Shown here piece by piece: positions 6,039-8,184 of a stretch of DNA of 8,184 bases. The notes below the pieces were generated by a model, which saw only the letters and a list, made by a program, of their open reading frames with translations, had not been told where the DNA came from and made no database searches. Numbering within the stretch: the stretch's first letter is position 1; each line of letters opens with the position of its first letter. Origin of the DNA: Govanella sp037189785 (GTDB lineage Bacteria; Pseudomonadota; Alphaproteobacteria; Sphingomonadales; Govanellaceae); contig JBBCIP010000326.1 of NCBI GenBank assembly GCA_037189785.1, positions 1 through 8,184 on the forward strand, in the 5' to 3' direction. The position numbers were made by a program, and so were the translations under genes.

Positions 6039-8184
6039 ATGATATCTTCCGCAGCTGCCGATCCAAACACATCTCCTCCTCCGCCAACTGGCGGGCGCGG
6101 CTGGCGGTGGGCAAAGCGGATCTTCAAAATACTGGCGCTCATGGTGATTGCGGTGGTTGTCCTCGCCGTGGTTGTGGTGGCCCGAGTGGCGATTGCCCCG
6201 ATGTCGCTTGGCCCGTTGGCACCGTATCTTAAGGCGGGCCTGGATCACGATGGTCGGGCGTTGCAGGTCAGTTTCCAGGATGGTGTGATTGCGCTTCGAG
6301 AGTCTCGTCCTGAGCTTGGCGAAGCTTTGCGCCCAGGTCTGGAATTTCGGTTGCAGTCTGTCGAGCTGAAGGATGCCGACGATAAGGTGCTTGTGACCTT
6401 GCCCAAAGCGGTGATCTCGCTGTCGACAACGGCTTTGTTGCGGGGTGAGATCGCCCCCAGTTTTCTCGAATTGGACGGACTATCGCTGGCGCTTGATTGG
6501 ACGTCCGGCGATATCTTTGAAGCCTTGCGCAGCGATGGCAGCGATACCGCCGGTTTAGGCCCGTTTATCGAACGCTTGTTGACCCCGGTCGAGCCCGGCC
6601 AAGCCGATGATTATTTGCGCAGGCTGGTGGTGCGGAATGCCGAGGTGCGGATCACCGAAGCCTTGACGTCCAGTGATTGGGTGTTGGCGGACACAACCGT
6701 TTATCTGCGGCGCACGGCCAGTAATGTGACGTTGCGGACATCCGGCGTGCTCGATAAAGACGGCATGGATCAAGTGCCGGTGACGATCGACGGCAGTTTT
6801 TTGCCGACGACCCGCGAAACGGCTTTCACCATAAGCTTTAGCGATTTCAATCCGGCGCAATTAGCCGGAGCATCTGAGGCTTTGGCGCAAATCAAAGTCG
6901 CCAATATGCCATGGACGGGGAAAATAGCGTTCAAATTGATGCCGTCACAGGCGGATGATGGGCCTATTGTCAGTGGTTTGATGTTTGATCTCACATCCGG
7001 TGCGGGCCAGTTGATTTTGCCTGATTTGTATGACGCGCCGATCGATATCGAAAGCTTGGCGGCGCGCGGGCGATACGATGTCGCGCAACGGGTCGCGACA
7101 GTGGAAGCAATGACGGCCCGCTTCCAAGGTGCGGAAATCAATGGAAGCGGTGTTTATGGGCAAAGCGAACCCGGCCCTGCGGTGCAATTTACGGGCACGC
7201 TTGCCAATGTGCCGTTTGAAAGTTTGAAAACTTATTGGCCGGATTCTTTGGGTACCGGCGCTTATAAATGGGTCGCGCAGAATTTGACGGCAGGGCGCGC
7301 GACCACCGGCAGTATCAGTCTGAATATCACCGCTGACATGTGGGGCCGTGAAGGCGGTCTTCCAGCCGATGTGCTGGATTTTAAATTTGCTTTCACCGGG
7401 GCCACCGCCCATTACCTGCGCCCGATGCCGCCGATTGTCGGTGGCGTCGGCACGGCGAAATTATCGCTGCATGATTTCTGGCTCGAAGCGTCTGCGGGTG
7501 AGACTGCGGGCGTGACCATTGCCGGGTCAAAACTGCACTTCGCTGAAATCCATAAAAAGGGCGGCGCCGATGCCGTCATCACGGGGAAACTGGCCGGCGA
7601 CGTGCCGAACGTGCTGGCGCTCATTGATCATAAACCGCTCGGCTATCCAAGCGCCTATGGTTTGGCGCCGAATTCCGTTCATGGTACAGCGACAGCAGAT
7701 TTGAGTTTAAGTTTTCCACTCATAAAAAATCTTGGCTTGAAGGATGTCGACTTTACGGTGAAAGCGGCGTTGTCCAATGTCGATATGCCCAAGTTGTTCG
7801 ACAACGTCGGCCTGAAAAGCCAAGCGCTGTCCATGACGGTTACACGCACGTCTTTAAAAAGTGTCGGCGGGATTACGTTGAATGATGTGCCGTTCAACAT
7901 GGAATGGAGCGAGGACTTTCTGGCCAAAGGAAATCTGGCCAAAGGAAAATTGCCGACGCGGATAGAATTGTCGGGGCAATTGGCCGGTAGCCAATGGAAT
8001 GTGTTTTCTTTACCGTTTGAGAATTTTATTTCCGGGCCTGCAGGCTTGTCTCTGGTGTTGCGCGGCGAAGGATCGAAGATCGAGCGTGGCGAGGGGCGGC
8101 TTGATCTGACCGGCACAACGATGGAAAATCCTGAGCTCGGTTGGCAAAAACCGATCGGCACTCCCGCCATTGCACGCTTCCGCT
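6039..8184 (+). CDS. AsmA/YhdP-like (DUF3971-type) envelope protein, C terminus beyond the window
   Basis: An uninterrupted frame of 715 codons reaches the right edge with no stop. The N terminus is a Pro/Gly-rich cytoplasmic stretch (residues 8-21), basic residues WRWAKR (22-27) and one very hydrophobic segment (about 29-53, Val-rich), a signal anchor placing the rest in the periplasm. The body is a long beta-rich repetitive region with the AsmA-like layout: FRLQSVELKD, a WVLADTTVYL strand, FTGTLANVPFESLKTYWPDSLGTG-like text followed by YKWVAQNLTAGRATTG (the W...NL..G feature of DUF3971/YhdP proteins), and a WSEDF motif. YhdP, TamB and AsmA relatives form hydrophobic grooves carrying phospholipid between inner and outer membranes. 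That role is known for the family; here it is inferred. The ATG at 6039 is the first in frame but has a weak ribosome site; TTG at 6024 is an alternative. A 15-bp tandem duplication lies at 7920-7949. Confidence 0.85.
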   Translation, partial: MISSAAADPNTSPPPPTGGRGWRWAKRIFKILALMVIAVVVLAVVVVARVAIAPMSLGPLAPYLKAGLDHDGRALQVSFQDGVIALRESRPELGEALRPGLEFRLQSVELKDADDKVLVTLPKAVISLSTTALLRGEIAPSFLELDGLSLALDWTSGDIFEALRSDGSDTAGLGPFIERLLTPVEPGQADDYLRRLVVRNAEVRITEALTSSDWVLADTTVYLRRTASNVTLRTSGVLDKDGMDQVPVTIDGSFLPTTRETAFTISFSDFNPAQLAGASEALAQIKVANMPWTGKIAFKLMPSQADDGPIVSGLMFDLTSGAGQLILPDLYDAPIDIESLAARGRYDVAQRVATVEAMTARFQGAEINGSGVYGQSEPGPAVQFTGTLANVPFESLKTYWPDSLGTGAYKWVAQNLTAGRATTGSISLNITADMWGREGGLPADVLDFKFAFTGATAHYLRPMPPIVGGVGTAKLSLHDFWLEASAGETAGVTIAGSKLHFAEIHKKGGADAVITGKLAGDVPNVLALIDHKPLGYPSAYGLAPNSVHGTATADLSLSFPLIKNLGLKDVDFTVKAALSNVDMPKLFDNVGLKSQALSMTVTRTSLKSVGGITLNDVPFNMEWSEDFLAKGNLAKGKLPTRIELSGQLAGSQWNVFSLPFENFISGPAGLSLVLRGEGSKIERGEGRLDLTGTTMENPELGWQKPIGTPAIARFR
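7920..7949 (+). repeat. 15-bp in-frame tandem duplication in the AsmA-like gene
   Basis: CTGGCCAAAGGAAAT (7920-7934) is followed directly by CTGGCCAAAGGAAAA (7935-7949). They are identical at 14 of 15 positions and encode LAKGN then LAKGK (residues 628-637). Near-identity at synonymous sites points to a recent duplication that kept the reading frame. Confidence 0.85.

Noticed and set aside
5954..6232. Plus-strand frame starting at 5954
   Set aside because: It overlaps the start of the AsmA-like gene in another frame. The frame starting at 6039 has a clean signal anchor and stays open for 715 codons, whereas this one stops at 6232.
6945..7412. Minus-strand frames opposite the AsmA-like gene, including 6555-6860, 6770-7141 and 7679-8170
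   Set aside because: All lie opposite a continuous plus-strand coding frame with typical AsmA-like composition. They overlap one another in different frames and show no domains.
1..8184. CRISPR, mobile element, tRNA, toxin-antitoxin or defence island
   Set aside because: No spaced repeat array, transposase-like frame, tRNA cloverleaf sequence or small paired genes were seen. All sizeable frames fit housekeeping or envelope families.

Overview
The window reads as a chromosomal housekeeping segment of an alphaproteobacterium, probably Rhodospirillales-like. This rests on protein flavour and on a gene set I associate from memory with that class: an AsmA/YhdP-like envelope protein divergent from glnE, followed by a BCP peroxiredoxin, a DUF455 ferritin-like protein and an M23 peptidase. 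Base composition looks moderately GC-rich and even. I see no tRNA, rRNA, insertion sequence, CRISPR array, integrase or abrupt composition change, and no sign of an accessory island.

Layout. Five genes lie on the minus strand. Read in transcription order from the right they are glnE (about 5895 to 2908), bcp (2874-2413), a DUF455 ferritin-like diiron protein (2398-1604, GTG start), a membrane-anchored M23/LytM peptidase (1488-283, TTG start) and the first 85 codons of a glycosyltransferase-like protein (256-1, TTG start, running off the left edge). glnE-bcp and bcp-DUF455 are separated by 33 and 14 bases and look like one operon. A 115-base gap before the M23 gene holds several inverted repeats and a plausible sigma-70-type promoter, so the M23 and glycosyltransferase-like genes may form a second transcription unit. 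On the plus strand one long open frame (6039-8184) runs off the right edge. It encodes a signal-anchor protein of the AsmA/YhdP (DUF3971-like) group, starts divergently from glnE and has no stop inside the window.

How the genes work together. GlnE controls glutamine synthetase by reversible adenylylation. BCP removes peroxides. The DUF455 protein is a putative diiron enzyme of unproven function. The M23 peptidase, the glycosyltransferase-like protein and the AsmA/YhdP-like protein all point to the cell envelope (peptidoglycan, surface polymer, phospholipid traffic). Nitrogen control, oxidative defence and envelope maintenance therefore sit side by side, but the sequence gives no direct sign of a shared pathway.

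I found no convincing undescribed system. The points most worth a second look are: the complete E / ExxH / E / ExxH ligand pattern in the DUF455 protein next to a peroxiredoxin lacking the usual resolving cysteine; a perfect dyad just before the likely glnE start; a cluster of related inverted repeats ahead of the M23 gene; and a near-perfect 15-bp in-frame tandem duplication in the AsmA-like gene.
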